Assembly (NCBI RefSeq): GCF_901827155.1
Contig: NZ_LR594659.1
Coordinates: 620,001 to 684,000 of the forward strand
Length of the DNA stretch: 64,000 bases
Reading direction: 5' to 3'
From: Variovorax sp. PBL-H6
GTDB taxonomy: Bacteria; Pseudomonadota; Gammaproteobacteria; Burkholderiales; Burkholderiaceae_C
Below are positions 34,526 through 43,572 of this stretch, piece after piece (position 1 is the stretch's first letter; every line of letters begins with the position of its first letter). Position numbers and translations under genes: made by a program. The notes under the pieces were generated by a model. It did not search any database. It saw only the letters and a program-made list of their open reading frames with translations, and was not told where the DNA came from.

Positions 34526-35248
34526 ATGACCCGCGGCAGTTCGTACGGCGTTTCTTCCCTGCGCGAGCGCGTGCGGCCCGCCACGGCGCAAGAGCTGCAG
34601 AACATCCCCTGGCTTCACACCCTCACGCCTGCCGAGCGGCGCCGCGCCGAGGCAGCGGTGGTGGTGGGCGACGCCGAGTCGGGCGACCTGGTCTGCCGCA
34701 TCGGCCGTCCGCCCACCTTCTGGTTCGGTGTCGTCGAGGGCCTGCTCAAGATGAGCAACGACAACGCCGATGGCACGTCGATGACCTACAGCGGCCTGCC
34801 GCCCGGCGGCTGGTTCGGCGAAGGCACGGCCCTCAAGCGCGAGCCCTACCGCTACAACATCCAGGCGCTGCGCCGCAGCGTGGTGGCAGGCCTGCCGGTG
34901 GATGACTTCCACTGGCTGCTGGACCATTCCATCGGCTTCAATCGCTTCGTGATGAACCAGCTCAACGAGCGCCTCGGCCAGTTCATAGCGGCGCGCGAAG
35001 CCGACCGGCTCAACAACCCCGACGCGCGTGTCGCGCGCAATCTGGCGGCGCTGTTCAACCCGGTGCTCTTCCCTGGCGTGGGGGAGCTGCTGCGCATCAC
35101 CCAGCAGGAGCTGGCCTACCTGATCGGCTTGTCGCGCCAGCGCGTCAACGAGGCGCTGCGGACGCTGCAGGCAAAGGGTGCGATCCGCGTCGAGTACGGC
35201 GGGGTGCGCGTGCTCGACCTTGTGGCCTTGCGCGCGGGTGGGGGGTGA
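34526..35248 (+). CDS. Crp/Fnr-family transcriptional regulator
   Basis: 240 residues from MTRGSSYGVSS. A cyclic-nucleotide-binding-like beta barrel (residues about 50-150, with SGLPPGGWFGEGTALKREPY) is followed by a dimerisation helix and a C-terminal winged helix with recognition region ITQQELAYLIGLSRQRVNEALR. There are no clustered N-terminal cysteines, so it is not an iron-sulphur FNR. The barrel lacks a clear cAMP-binding RxTSE motif, so the effector is unknown; an acyl-CoA or aromatic acid would suit the divergent operon. Confidence 0.9.
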   Translation: MTRGSSYGVSSLRERVRPATAQELQNIPWLHTLTPAERRRAEAAVVVGDAESGDLVCRIGRPPTFWFGVVEGLLKMSNDNADGTSMTYSGLPPGGWFGEGTALKREPYRYNIQALRRSVVAGLPVDDFHWLLDHSIGFNRFVMNQLNERLGQFIAAREADRLNNPDARVARNLAALFNPVLFPGVGELLRITQQELAYLIGLSRQRVNEALRTLQAKGAIRVEYGGVRVLDLVALRAGGG

Positions 35249-35252
35249 TCAA

Positions 35253-35903
35253 TCAGGAAGCCGCAGGCGCGCGCTCCGGCAATGGAATGGCAGGGTCGTT
35301 CACGATCGTGCGGCGCACCAGCTTGTCAAGCGCGTAGGGGCGCAGGTAGGCGGCGGTCTCCTCGACGGGGCAATGCAGCCAGTCGTCGATCCAGGCTTCG
35401 CGCAGGAAGACGACCCGGCGCTGGGCGGGCTGCTCCACGGCGGGCAGCGTCAGCAGCGCGAAGCTTTCGACGCATGTGCCATCAGGCGCGCGCCAGCCAT
35501 TCCACAGGCCGGCCAGCGCCAGCGGCTTGCCGTCGGCGCGGCTGACGCGCACCACCGAGTCTTCGCTGTCGCCGCGGCGGTACAGCGCATCGGCCAGCAC
35601 CACGCAGCGGTGGCCGCGCTTCCACGGCTGGTGGAAGTCACGCTCGCTCGAGGCCGTTTCGCTGCGTGCCTCGAAGGTGAAGGGGTACTCGCGCTCCTTG
35701 GCGAACAGCGGGATCAGCCCCCAGCGCCCTGCGGCCGCCTCGAAGCGCGCGGTGACGGCGCTGCCTTCGCGGTCGCCACGCGGCCTGCGGATGAACACGC
35801 CCTGCCCGCCGGGGCGGATCACCGGCGGCTGTGCGGGGCTGGAAAGTCCGAAGCCCTCGAGGAAATGGCGCGCGTCGCGCGTAGGCTCGTACTGGATGGG
35901 CAT
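35253..35903 (-). CDS. SRAP (YedK/HMCES)-like protein lacking the catalytic residues
   Basis: 216 residues from MPIQYEPT. The SRAP fold is recognisable from GRWGLIPLFAKE, FEARSETASSERDF, HRCVVLADALYRR and KPLALAGLWNGW. Active SRAP proteins bind abasic sites through Cys2. Here the protein does not begin MCGR, NAR is EAR, the Glu of G(F/W)YEW is Arg and the late His motif is absent. It may bind DNA without forming the crosslink, or have another role. An upstream start at 35963 (MWRRSYRW) would not restore Cys2. Confidence 0.75.
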   Translation of the reverse strand: MPIQYEPTRDARHFLEGFGLSSPAQPPVIRPGGQGVFIRRPRGDREGSAVTARFEAAAGRWGLIPLFAKEREYPFTFEARSETASSERDFHQPWKRGHRCVVLADALYRRGDSEDSVVRVSRADGKPLALAGLWNGWRAPDGTCVESFALLTLPAVEQPAQRRVVFLREAWIDDWLHCPVEETAAYLRPYALDKLVRRTIVNDPAIPLPERAPAAS

Positions 35904-36002
35904 GGCCGACTTTAAGAAGGCGTACCGCGCTTCGTCAATCCACCTATAGGATCGGCGCCACACGGCACATTGCCGTCGATGACGAATTTCACGGGATCAT
36001 TC

Positions 36003-36767
36003 ATGAATACATCGCAACTCACGATCATCACCGGCGCCTCGCGCGGCCTCGGCCGCGCCATGGCCGAGCAGCTGCTGGCCGTGCCCGGCCAGCGCCTGCT
36101 GTGCATTTCCCGGCGTGTCGACGATGCGCTCGCCGCTCGCGCCAGCAAAGCCGGCGCCGAGCTCGAGCAATGGCAGCAGGACCTGGCCGATCCGGTGCCG
36201 GCCGCCGCCCGGCTTGCGGCCTGGCTGCAGGGCCTGGACGGGCAGACTTTCGCAGGCGTCACGCTGATCAACAACGCCGGTACCGTGGGCCGCACCCGCC
36301 CGCTTTCGCAGGCGGTGGCCACCGAGCTGTCGCAGGCGCTGCGCGTGGGCCTGGAAGCGCCGCTGCTATTGACCTCGGCCTTCCTCGCCGCCACGAGCGG
36401 CTGGCGCGCAGAGCGCAAGGTGCTCAACATTTCCTCCGGCCTTGGCCGCAACGCCATGGCGAGCCAAGCCCCTTACTGCGCGGCGAAGGCCGGCATGGAC
36501 CATTTCTCGCGCGCCGTGGCGCTGGAGGAGGAGGCTCTGGGCGGCGGCGCGAAGATCGTCTCGCTCGCACCGGGCGTGATCGACACCGACATGCAGGTGC
36601 AGCTTCGCGGTGCCGAGGCCGACATGTTCCCCGACCGCGCGCGATTCGAGCGCCTGAAGGCCCAGGGCCAGCTGGATACGCCAGAGTCGGCGGCAGCGAA
36701 GGTCCTCGCGTACCTGGCCCGCCCCGACTTCGGCAGCAAGCCCGTCGCCGACGTCCGCGACGCGTAG
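36003..36767 (+). CDS. SDR family NAD(P)-dependent oxidoreductase
   Basis: 254 residues from MNTSQLTIITGASRGLGRAM; an upstream Met 11 codons earlier has no ribosome-binding site. TGASRGLG binds the cofactor, NNAG follows near residue 92, and the catalytic Tyr/Lys are in YCAAKAGMDHFSRA with Ser in NISSGLG. The C-terminal PGVIDTDMQVQLR resembles sepiapterin/benzil reductase-type SDRs. Substrate unknown. Confidence 0.9.
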   Translation: MNTSQLTIITGASRGLGRAMAEQLLAVPGQRLLCISRRVDDALAARASKAGAELEQWQQDLADPVPAAARLAAWLQGLDGQTFAGVTLINNAGTVGRTRPLSQAVATELSQALRVGLEAPLLLTSAFLAATSGWRAERKVLNISSGLGRNAMASQAPYCAAKAGMDHFSRAVALEEEALGGGAKIVSLAPGVIDTDMQVQLRGAEADMFPDRARFERLKAQGQLDTPESAAAKVLAYLARPDFGSKPVADVRDA

Positions 36768-36786
36768 TAAAAAGCGGCGAGCTTAT

Positions 36787-37749
36787 CTACTCAATGACCG
36801 CGCCGGAGGCCTTCACGATGTCGCGCCACTTCAGGTAGTCGGTCTTCAACAGCGTGCCGAACTGCTCCGGCGTCATGCCCTGCGGCTCCGCGCCCTGGGC
36901 GATGATCGCGGCCTTCATCTCGGGCGTGGCCAGCAGCTTGTTCACCTCGGCGTTCAACGTGGTGACGATCTCCTTGGGCGTGCCCGCCGGTGCGAAGAGC
37001 CCGTACCAGGTGCTCACGTCGAAGTCCTTGTAGCCCAGCTCGGCGACCGTCGGCACCTCGGGCAGCGAGCTGCTGCGCTTTGCTGATGTCACCGCCAACG
37101 CGCGCAGCTTGCCGGACTTGATTTGCCCCATGGCCGAGGGCAGCGAGGAAACCATCAGGTCCACGTTCCCGGCCAGCACGTCCATCATGGCTGGGTTCGA
37201 ACCCTTGTAGGGCACGTGGCGCATCTTGACGTTGGCGGCGCTCTTGAAGATCTCGCCCGCCAGGTGGATGGTGGTGCCATTGCCGGGCGAGCCGTAGGTG
37301 ATGGTGTCGGGTGCCGCGCGCGCGGCATCGACCACGTCCTTCAGCGTCTTGAACTTCGATTCGGTGCGCGTGACGATCACCACAGGCGTATAGGCCACGT
37401 GCGCCACGGCGGTCAGGTCCTTGGTCGGCTCGTAGCTGAGGTTCTTGTAGAGCCAGGGTGCGACGACCATGTTGTCCTTCTGGCCCATCACGATGTCGTA
37501 GCCGGTCGGCTGCGCGCGCACCGCCTCGGCGATGCCGATGGTGCCGCCGGCGCCGGCCCGGTTGTCAGGCACCACGGTCCATTTGCTGACCTCGGTGAGC
37601 TTGGTCGCCACCAGTCGCGACAGGATGTCGGTGCCGCCCCCAGGCGGGAAGGGCACGATCAGGCGCACGGGCTTGGCGGGATAGGGCTGGGCCTGCACGG
37701 CGGCGAACGCCAGTGCCAGGGCCGCGGTGGTCAGCAGCTTTCGGATCAT
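36787..37749 (-). CDS. Bug-type tripartite tricarboxylate receptor protein
   Basis: 320 residues with signal peptide MIRKLLTTAALALAFAAVQAQ. Motifs: [56 protein letters not shown]. Third Bug receptor of the window, again with no membrane subunits beside it. It resembles the one at 12566 more than the one at 21447 (shared IHLAGEIFK and LPEVPTV blocks). Confidence 0.93.
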   Translation of the reverse strand: MIRKLLTTAALALAFAAVQAQPYPAKPVRLIVPFPPGGGTDILSRLVATKLTEVSKWTVVPDNRAGAGGTIGIAEAVRAQPTGYDIVMGQKDNMVVAPWLYKNLSYEPTKDLTAVAHVAYTPVVIVTRTESKFKTLKDVVDAARAAPDTITYGSPGNGTTIHLAGEIFKSAANVKMRHVPYKGSNPAMMDVLAGNVDLMVSSLPSAMGQIKSGKLRALAVTSAKRSSSLPEVPTVAELGYKDFDVSTWYGLFAPAGTPKEIVTTLNAEVNKLLATPEMKAAIIAQGAEPQGMTPEQFGTLLKTDYLKWRDIVKASGAVIE

Positions 37750-38156
37750 GGGATGTTGTCTCTTCGTTCAGGCGCAGCCGGGAGGCTGCGCGGGATGGGG
37801 CGGGCAGTGTGCCGGATCGGGAAGAATGGAGGGTGCGCGATTCGCGATGGCGATCTTATCGAAGCGCGAATACCGGGCGCGGCTGATGGCCCTCCACCTC
37901 GCCGACGAGACCATCGGACGAGCGGCTGAAGCGGGCCGACTTTCTTGCTGTCTCTGCGATAGCCGGACTTCGGCCATCGGACACCCATGCCGCCATCGAC
38001 GACGTCCTGCAGCGAATGCGCGTTGCCATTGCAGCGATCACCTTGCCCCGGCTCCCTGGCGATGGGGCATCCGGCGAGGCCACCGTGATTCGATTGCTCG
38101 GGATATGCCGCGAAGGGTTGCCTCGTTCGCGTGAGTGTCAGGCCGCCTTTTGCCCC
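37750..38156. other. Intergenic region with a possible degraded ORF
   Basis: About 400 bases. A plus-strand frame from 37847 (MAILSKREYRARLMALHLAD) looks coding for about 30 residues and then turns Arg/Cys-rich. Another frame from about 37976 (SDTHAAIDDVLQRMRVAIAA) looks coding for about 25. Together they could be a decayed gene, but I cannot name it. Nothing else is visible. Confidence 0.3.
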
Positions 38157-38363
38157 TCAATGCATCGTCTGCGACTCGCCGCGCGCATCGGCGCGCCGCT
38201 GCAGCGCCGCGATGCCGGCCATCATGGCCGCGCCGTAGGTCGGCATCGGCCCCTCGGCGGCGTCGATGGGGCGGCAGTCGCTGCCGTCCTGCTTCTGCAG
38301 CACCCAGTAGAAGTGGCCGGCGATCGGTTCGTCCACGATGAGTGCGATGGCTTCCGTTTCCAT
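38157..38363 (-). CDS. Small conserved-looking hypothetical protein
   Basis: 68 residues beginning METEAIALIVDEPIAGHFYW. It contains a compact hydrophobic core, WVLQ near residue 20, and a helical end (YGAAMMAGIAALQRRAD). No signal or membrane segment. The amino-acid composition is that of a real soluble protein rather than a frame artefact. Function unknown. Confidence 0.55.
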   Translation of the reverse strand: METEAIALIVDEPIAGHFYWVLQKQDGSDCRPIDAAEGPMPTYGAAMMAGIAALQRRADARGESQTMH

Positions 38364-38497
38364 GTGAATCCTCGTCTTTCAATGCATGCACCGGTTGTAC
38401 GCAGGCCGGGGCCTATCCGGTAGCGAGGAATTCACGAAGCGGGCCCCGCCGCGCGACAAAAGCCCGGCGAGTGTGCAAATGCGCACGCCATGTCGCC

Positions 38498-38514
38498 TTT
38501 ACGCCTTTTTTACG
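38498..38514 (+). promoter_or_regulatory. KdpE-like binding site upstream of kdp operon
   Basis: TTTACGCCTTTTTTACG matches the E. coli kdpFABC operator TTTATACTTTTTTTACA at 13 of 17 positions, as I recall that sequence. It lies 81 bases before the first kdp ORF, a suitable distance for activation by phosphorylated KdpE, and stands out as T-rich in very GC-rich surroundings. Confidence 0.65.
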
Positions 38515-38594
38515 GCCGGCGCCCGACTCTGTTCCCCATCTTTACGCGTGCCTCGCGAGACTGCCTGCACGTGCTTCGCATGAGGAGTTGAAAG

Positions 38595-38699
38595 ATGGAT
38601 TTCGTATGGATTGCCGCCATCGGGGTGTTCTGGGTCGTGATGGCGGAGGCGGTCATCGGCCTCGCCAGGCTCGACGCGCCCAAGAGAGGGGCCCAATGA
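38595..38699 (+). CDS. Small single-TM protein at the head of the kdp operon
   Basis: 34 residues: MDFVWIAAIGVFWVVMAEAV, then IGLARLDAPKRGAQ. One transmembrane helix with a short basic tail. GGAG stands 9 bases before the ATG. The stop overlaps the kdpF start by ATGA, so it is made with the transporter. It is not KdpF, which follows, and I do not know a named family. It could be an extra small subunit or regulator of KdpFABC. Confidence 0.6.
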   Translation: MDFVWIAAIGVFWVVMAEAVIGLARLDAPKRGAQ

Positions 38700-38794
38700 T
38701 CAGCCTCGATGTGCTCTATGGATTCGCCGGCCTGCTGGCCGTGATGCTCTTCGCCTACCTGGTGTTCGCGCTCATCTGCGCCGAGGAATTCTGA
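38696..38794 (+). CDS. kdpF: K+-transporting ATPase small subunit KdpF
   Basis: 32 residues, MISLDVLYGFAGLLAVMLFA then YLVFALICAEEF. One transmembrane helix ending in the acidic tail typical of KdpF (YLxxALxxPExF pattern). It stabilises the KdpABC complex in the inner membrane. It overlaps the small ORF before it by 4 bases and is separated from kdpA by the tandem repeats at 38808-38988. Confidence 0.85.
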   Translation: MISLDVLYGFAGLLAVMLFAYLVFALICAEEF

Positions 38795-38807
38795 TGAATC
38801 AAGCTCT

Positions 38808-38892
38808 CCCCCAGGTTGGCTCACTTCGTGTAGCCGCCCACCCCCTCACCGGGGGCAACACCAGCGGCCCGGCAAAGCCGGTTCCGCGGTGT
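38808..38892 (+). repeat. Interspersed C5-G5 repeat, tandem copy A
   Basis: 85 bp from CCCCCAGGTTGGCTCACTTC to GGTTCCGCGGTGT, containing the dyad ACCCC...CGGGGG and a second dyad GGCCCGGCAAAGCCGG. It lies inside the kdp operon between kdpF and kdpA. Confidence 0.92.
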
Positions 38893-38903
38893 CACTTGGC
38901 TCG

Positions 38904-38988
38904 CCCCCAGGTTGGCTCACTTCGTGTAGCCGCCCACCCCCCTACCGGGGGCAACACCAGCGGCCCGGCAAAGCCGGTTCCGCGGTGT
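38904..38988 (+). repeat. Interspersed C5-G5 repeat, tandem copy B
   Basis: 85 bp, nearly identical to copy A, offset by exactly 96 bases. The 11-base linker is CACTTGGCTCG. The inverted copy at 27259 is flanked by a related GGCGAGCC, so the repeat unit probably includes part of this linker. Confidence 0.92.
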
Positions 38989-39025
38989 TCGCTGGCGAAG
39001 GCATTCCGCTGCGGAGGCCCGTTCC

Positions 39026-40831
39026 GTGAATAGCGCCGCCTGGATGCTTCTGGGTCTTTACCTCGTGGTTCTGGGCCTGCTCGCCTGGCCGCTGGGCCGC
39101 TGGTTGGCGGCGCTGTGCGAAGGCGGGGTCCCCGCCTGGATGCAGCGCGCCGAAGCGCCGCTCTACAAGCTCGCCGGCGTGGACGTTGGCCACGCGATGC
39201 ACTGGCGCGGCTATGCGCTGGCGCTGCTGGCCTTCAACGCCGTTGGCGCGCTGGCCCTCTATGGCCTGCAGCGCCTGCAGCACTTGCTGCCGCTGAACCC
39301 GGCCGGCATGAGCGCGGTGTCGCCCGACTCGGCCTTCAACACGGCCGTGAGCTTCGTTTCCAACACCAACTGGCAGGGCTATGCGGGGGAGTCGACCCTG
39401 AGCTATCTCACGCAGATGCTGGGGCTCACGGTGCAGAACTTCTTGTCCGCTGCCACCGGCATCGCGGTCGCCTTCGCGCTGGCGCGCGGCTTCGCGGCGC
39501 GCAACACGGACGGCAAGGGCTTCGTCGGCAATTTCTGGGTCGACGTGACCCGCATCACCACCTGGCTGCTGCTGCCGATCTCGTTCGTGATCGCCATGGT
39601 GTTCGTGGGCCAGGGCGTGATCCAGAACTTCGACACCTACAAGACAGTGACGACGCTGGAAGCCACGGCCTACCAGAACCCCAGGCTCGACGCTGCCGGG
39701 CAGCCACTGAAGGATGCGGCCGGCAACGCGCTGACCGAGGACGCGAGCACCACCACGCAGACCCTCGCCATGGGCCCGGTCGCCTCGCAGGAGGCGATCA
39801 AGATGCTCGGCACCAACGGCGGCGGCTTCTTCAACGCCAACTCGGCGCACCCTTACGAGAACCCGACGGCACTCGCCAACTTCGTGCAGATGATCGCGAT
39901 CTTCCTGATCCCCACCGCGCTGTGCTTCGCCTTCGGCCGCGTGGTGGGCGACCCGCGGCAAGGCTGGGCAATCCTGGCGGCGATGACGGTGATGTTCGTG
40001 CTGGCCGTGGTCGCCTTGATCTCGGCCGAGCACGCCGGCAATCCGCTGCTGGCGCCGCTGGGTGTCGACCAGGCCTCGAGCGCGCTCCAGGCCGGCGGCA
40101 ACATGGAAGGCAAGGAGGTGCGCTTCGGCATCGACGCCTCCGCGCTCTTCGCCGCCATCACCACGGCTGCATCCTGCGGCGCGGTGATCGCCATGCACGA
40201 CTCCTTCACGCCGCTGGGCGGCATGGTGCCGCTGGTGCTGATGCAGCTCGGCGAAGTGGTGTTCGGCGGCGTCGGCACCGGCCTGTACGGCATGCTGGTC
40301 TTCGCGGTGCTGGCGGTGTTCATCGCCGGCCTGATGATCGGCCGCACACCCGAGTACCTGGGCAAGAAGATCGAGATCCGCGAGATGAAGCTGACCTCGA
40401 TCGCGATCCTGGTCACGCCGATCCTGGTGCTCGCCGGAACCGCCGTCGCCGTGATGGCCGATCCGGGCAAGGCAGGCATCGCGAACCCGGGCGCGCACGG
40501 CTTCTCCGAGGTCCTCTATGCCTTCACTTCGGCCGGCAACAACAACGGCAGCGCCTTTGCCGGCCTCTCGGCCAACACGCCCTTCTACAACGCGATGCTG
40601 GCGCTCGCAATGTGGTTCGGCCGCTTCGGCGTGATCGTGCCGGTGCTCGCCATCGCGGGCTCGCTGGCCGCCAAGAAGCGCCTGCCGGTCACGGCCGGCA
40701 CCATGCCCACGCACGGCCCGCTGTTCGTCACGCTGCTGATCGGCACCGTGCTGCTCGTCGGCTTGCTCAACTACGTGCCGGCCCTGGCGCTCGGCCCTGT
40801 CGTCGAGCACCTGATGCTGTGGAAGCCTTGA
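39026..40831 (+). CDS. kdpA: K+-transporting ATPase subunit A
   Basis: 601 residues from GTG ([16 protein letters not shown]), with GGAGG 9 bases before. KdpA is the ion-channel-like subunit with four selectivity-filter loops: [28 protein letters not shown], and [14 protein letters not shown] are visible, each with the expected Gly-rich core. About ten membrane segments. It forms the high-affinity potassium pump with KdpB, C and F. Confidence 0.97.
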   Translation: MNSAAWMLLGLYLVVLGLLAWPLGRWLAALCEGGVPAWMQRAEAPLYKLAGVDVGHAMHWRGYALALLAFNAVGALALYGLQRLQHLLPLNPAGMSAVSPDSAFNTAVSFVSNTNWQGYAGESTLSYLTQMLGLTVQNFLSAATGIAVAFALARGFAARNTDGKGFVGNFWVDVTRITTWLLLPISFVIAMVFVGQGVIQNFDTYKTVTTLEATAYQNPRLDAAGQPLKDAAGNALTEDASTTTQTLAMGPVASQEAIKMLGTNGGGFFNANSAHPYENPTALANFVQMIAIFLIPTALCFAFGRVVGDPRQGWAILAAMTVMFVLAVVALISAEHAGNPLLAPLGVDQASSALQAGGNMEGKEVRFGIDASALFAAITTAASCGAVIAMHDSFTPLGGMVPLVLMQLGEVVFGGVGTGLYGMLVFAVLAVFIAGLMIGRTPEYLGKKIEIREMKLTSIAILVTPILVLAGTAVAVMADPGKAGIANPGAHGFSEVLYAFTSAGNNNGSAFAGLSANTPFYNAMLALAMWFGRFGVIVPVLAIAGSLAAKKRLPVTAGTMPTHGPLFVTLLIGTVLLVGLLNYVPALALGPVVEHLMLWKP

Positions 40832-40841
40832 TGCCATCGAG

Positions 40842-42935
40842 ATGCAAATGAAATCGTCCCTTCCTCTGTTCGACGGCTCCCTGGTGCGCCCCGCGCTGTG
40901 GGCCGCCGTCGCCAAGCTGGACCCGCGCGTCCAGTGGCGCAACCCGGTGATGTTCATCGTCTACATCGGCAGCATTCTCACGACGTTGCTGTGGGTCCAC
41001 GCGCTGAGCTTTCCGGGCGACACCGGCATGGCGCCGCCCTTCGTGCTGGCGATCTCGACCTGGCTGTGGTTCACCGTGCTCTTCGCCAACTTCGCCGAGG
41101 CCCTGGCCGAGGGCCGCAGCAAGGCGCAGGCTGCCTCGCTGCGCGGCCTGCGCAAGGACACCTGGGCCAAGAAGATGGTCGAGCCGCATCACGGCGGCAA
41201 GTGGCTGCCTCTGCAGGCACCCGAACTGCGCCGCGGCGACGTGGTGCTGGTCGAGGCGCATGACGTGATCCCGCTGGACGGCGAGGTGATCGAGGGGGTG
41301 GCCTCGGTCGACGAGAGCGCCATCACCGGTGAATCGGCGCCGGTGGTGCGCGAGTCCGGCGGCGACTTCTCGGCCGTGACCGGCGGCACGCGCGTGCTGT
41401 CCGACTGGCTGGTGGTGCGCGTGACAGTCAACCCGGGCGAGTCCTTCCTCGACCGCATGATCGGCATGGTCGAGGCCGCCAAGCGCCAGAAGACGCCCAA
41501 CGAGATCGCGCTGACCATCCTGCTGGTCGCGCTGACCCTGGTGTTCCTGATGGTCACGGTCACGCTGCTGCCCTATTCCATCTTCAGCGTGGGCGCGATG
41601 CACGCGGGCACGGTGGTGTCGCTGACGGCTCTCGTGGCGCTGCTGGTGTGCCTGATTCCGACCACCATCGGAGGCCTGCTGTCGGCGGTCGGGGTCGCGG
41701 GCATGAGCCGCATGATGCAGGCCAACGTGATCGCGACCTCGGGCCGCGCGGTCGAGGCGGCGGGCGACGTCGACGTGCTGCTCCTCGACAAGACCGGCAC
41801 CATCACGTTGGGCAACCGCCAGGCAAGTGCTTTCCTGCCGGCCCCCAACGTGATGCAGCCGCGGCTCGCACGCGCCGCGCTGTTGGCCTCCCTGGCAGAC
41901 GAGACGCCCGAGGGCCGCAGCATCGTCGAGCTGGCGCGCCGCGGCGGCATCGACGAGCCGGCAAGCGAAGGCACGCGCTTCGTGCCTTTCACCGCGCAGA
42001 CGCGCATGAGCGGCGTGGACCTGCCCGCCACGCCCAAGGCCCTCGACGCCGACTACGTGTCGCTGCGCAAGGGCGCGGTCGATGCCGTGCGCCGCCACGT
42101 CGAGGCGCTCGGCGGCGCCATGCCGGCCGAGCTGCTGCGCGCCGCCGACCAAGTCGCGCGCCGCGGCAGCACGCCGCTCGCAGTGGCCGAGGGCCACCGG
42201 GTGCTGGGCATCGTCGAGCTCAAGGACATCGTCAAGACCGGTATCCGCGAGCGCTTCGCCGAGCTGCGCCGAATGGGCATCCGCACGGTGATGATCACCG
42301 GCGACAACAGGCTCACGGCCGCTGCCATCGCGGCCGAGGCCGGCGTGGACGACTTCCTGGCCGAGGCCACGCCGGAGGACAAGCTGGCGCTGATCCGCAA
42401 GTACCAGTCCGAAGGCCGCCTGGTCGCGATGACCGGCGACGGCACCAATGACGCGCCCGCGCTTGCCCAGGCCGACGTGGCAGTGGCCATGGGTAGCGGC
42501 ACGCAGGCGGCCAAGGAGGCCGGCAACATGGTCGACCTGGACTCCAACCCGACCAAGCTGCTGGAAGTGGTGGAGACCGGCAAGGCCCTGCTGATGACGC
42601 GCGGCTCGCTCACCACCTTCTCCATCGCGAACGACGTGGCGAAGTACTTCGCCATCATCCCGGCGATCTTCGTGTCGACCTACCCGCAGCTCGCAGCGCT
42701 CAACGTGATGCGGCTGGCGAGTCCTTCGTCGGCCATCCTGTCGGCGGTGATCTTCAACGCGCTGATCATCGTGTTCCTGATCCCGCTCGCGCTGAAGGGC
42801 GTGCGCTACCGGCCGGTGGGCGCCGCCGCGCTGCTGCGCCGCAACCTCGCGATCTACGGCCTCGGCGGGCTGGTCGTTCCCTTCGTCGGCATCAAGCTCA
42901 TCGACTCGCTGCTGGTCGCCATCGGCCTGGTCTGA
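40842..42935 (+). CDS. kdpB: K+-transporting P-type ATPase subunit B
   Basis: 697 residues of a type IA P-type ATPase. TGES actuator motif ([14 protein letters not shown]), phosphorylation motif DKTGTIT near residue 315, KGA nucleotide-binding region (LRKGAVDAV), TGDN, and hinge [19 protein letters not shown]. It hydrolyses ATP to drive K+ through KdpA. An alternative Met two codons in is possible. It begins 10 bases after kdpA. Confidence 0.98.
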   Translation: MQMKSSLPLFDGSLVRPALWAAVAKLDPRVQWRNPVMFIVYIGSILTTLLWVHALSFPGDTGMAPPFVLAISTWLWFTVLFANFAEALAEGRSKAQAASLRGLRKDTWAKKMVEPHHGGKWLPLQAPELRRGDVVLVEAHDVIPLDGEVIEGVASVDESAITGESAPVVRESGGDFSAVTGGTRVLSDWLVVRVTVNPGESFLDRMIGMVEAAKRQKTPNEIALTILLVALTLVFLMVTVTLLPYSIFSVGAMHAGTVVSLTALVALLVCLIPTTIGGLLSAVGVAGMSRMMQANVIATSGRAVEAAGDVDVLLLDKTGTITLGNRQASAFLPAPNVMQPRLARAALLASLADETPEGRSIVELARRGGIDEPASEGTRFVPFTAQTRMSGVDLPATPKALDADYVSLRKGAVDAVRRHVEALGGAMPAELLRAADQVARRGSTPLAVAEGHRVLGIVELKDIVKTGIRERFAELRRMGIRTVMITGDNRLTAAAIAAEAGVDDFLAEATPEDKLALIRKYQSEGRLVAMTGDGTNDAPALAQADVAVAMGSGTQAAKEAGNMVDLDSNPTKLLEVVETGKALLMTRGSLTTFSIANDVAKYFAIIPAIFVSTYPQLAALNVMRLASPSSAILSAVIFNALIIVFLIPLALKGVRYRPVGAAALLRRNLAIYGLGGLVVPFVGIKLIDSLLVAIGLV

Positions 42936-42947
42936 AGGAAGCACCTC

Positions 42948-43520
42948 ATGTTCAAGATTCTTCGTCCCGCGCTCGTCATCTTCGTGCTGCTCAGCGGTCT
43001 GACCGGGCTGCTCTATCCCCTGGCCGTCACCGGCGCCGCACATGCGCTGTTCCCGGCGCAGGCCGAGGGCAGCCTCGTGCTGCGCGGCGGCAAGCCGGTG
43101 GGCTCCTCGCTGGTCGGGCAGAACTTCGGCGATCCGGCGCACTTCTGGGGGCGGCCGTCGGCCACGGCACCCATGCCCTACAACGCGGGCGCTTCCGGCG
43201 GCTCCAACCAGGGGCCGCTGAACCCGGCGCTCGCCGATGCGGTGAAGCGCCGCGTCGAGGTGCTGCGCGCGGCCGATCCCGGCAACGCGCAGCCGGTGCC
43301 TGTCGACCTGGTCACGGCCTCGGCCAGCGGGCTCGATCCGCACATCACCCCGGCCGCGGCGCGCTACCAGGCGGCACGCGTGGCGCGGCTGCACCAACTG
43401 CCGATCGACCGTGTCGAGCAGCTGATCGACGATCACACCGAAGGGCGGTGGCTCGGCCTCGTCGGCGAGCCGCGGGTGAACGTGCTTGCGCTCAACCTGG
43501 CGCTCGACTCGGCGCGCTGA
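42948..43520 (+). CDS. kdpC: K+-transporting ATPase subunit C
   Basis: 190 residues: one N-terminal membrane helix ([20 protein letters not shown]) and a periplasmic domain with [19 protein letters not shown] and [19 protein letters not shown]. KdpC stabilises the pump and affects ATP binding. AAGGAAG precedes the ATG. It is followed 52 bases later by kdpD. Confidence 0.97.
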   Translation: MFKILRPALVIFVLLSGLTGLLYPLAVTGAAHALFPAQAEGSLVLRGGKPVGSSLVGQNFGDPAHFWGRPSATAPMPYNAGASGGSNQGPLNPALADAVKRRVEVLRAADPGNAQPVPVDLVTASASGLDPHITPAAARYQAARVARLHQLPIDRVEQLIDDHTEGRWLGLVGEPRVNVLALNLALDSAR

Positions 43521-43572
43521 GCTGCGGGCGTCCAACAGCGGGCCTGCGGTAACCTGACTCGCTTCCCTGTCC

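Noticed and set aside
38808..38988. Two near-identical 85-bp units 96 bases apart, considered as a CRISPR or attachment-site pair.
   Set aside because: Units are far longer than CRISPR repeats, the spacer is 11 bases, and other copies are dispersed and inverted, so an interspersed repeat family explains them better.
38794..39033. A 79-codon frame overlapping the kdpF stop by ATGA.
   Set aside because: It is a translation of the two 85-bp repeats; the duplicated peptide only reflects the DNA repeat, and the other repeat copies are not in open frames of the same kind.
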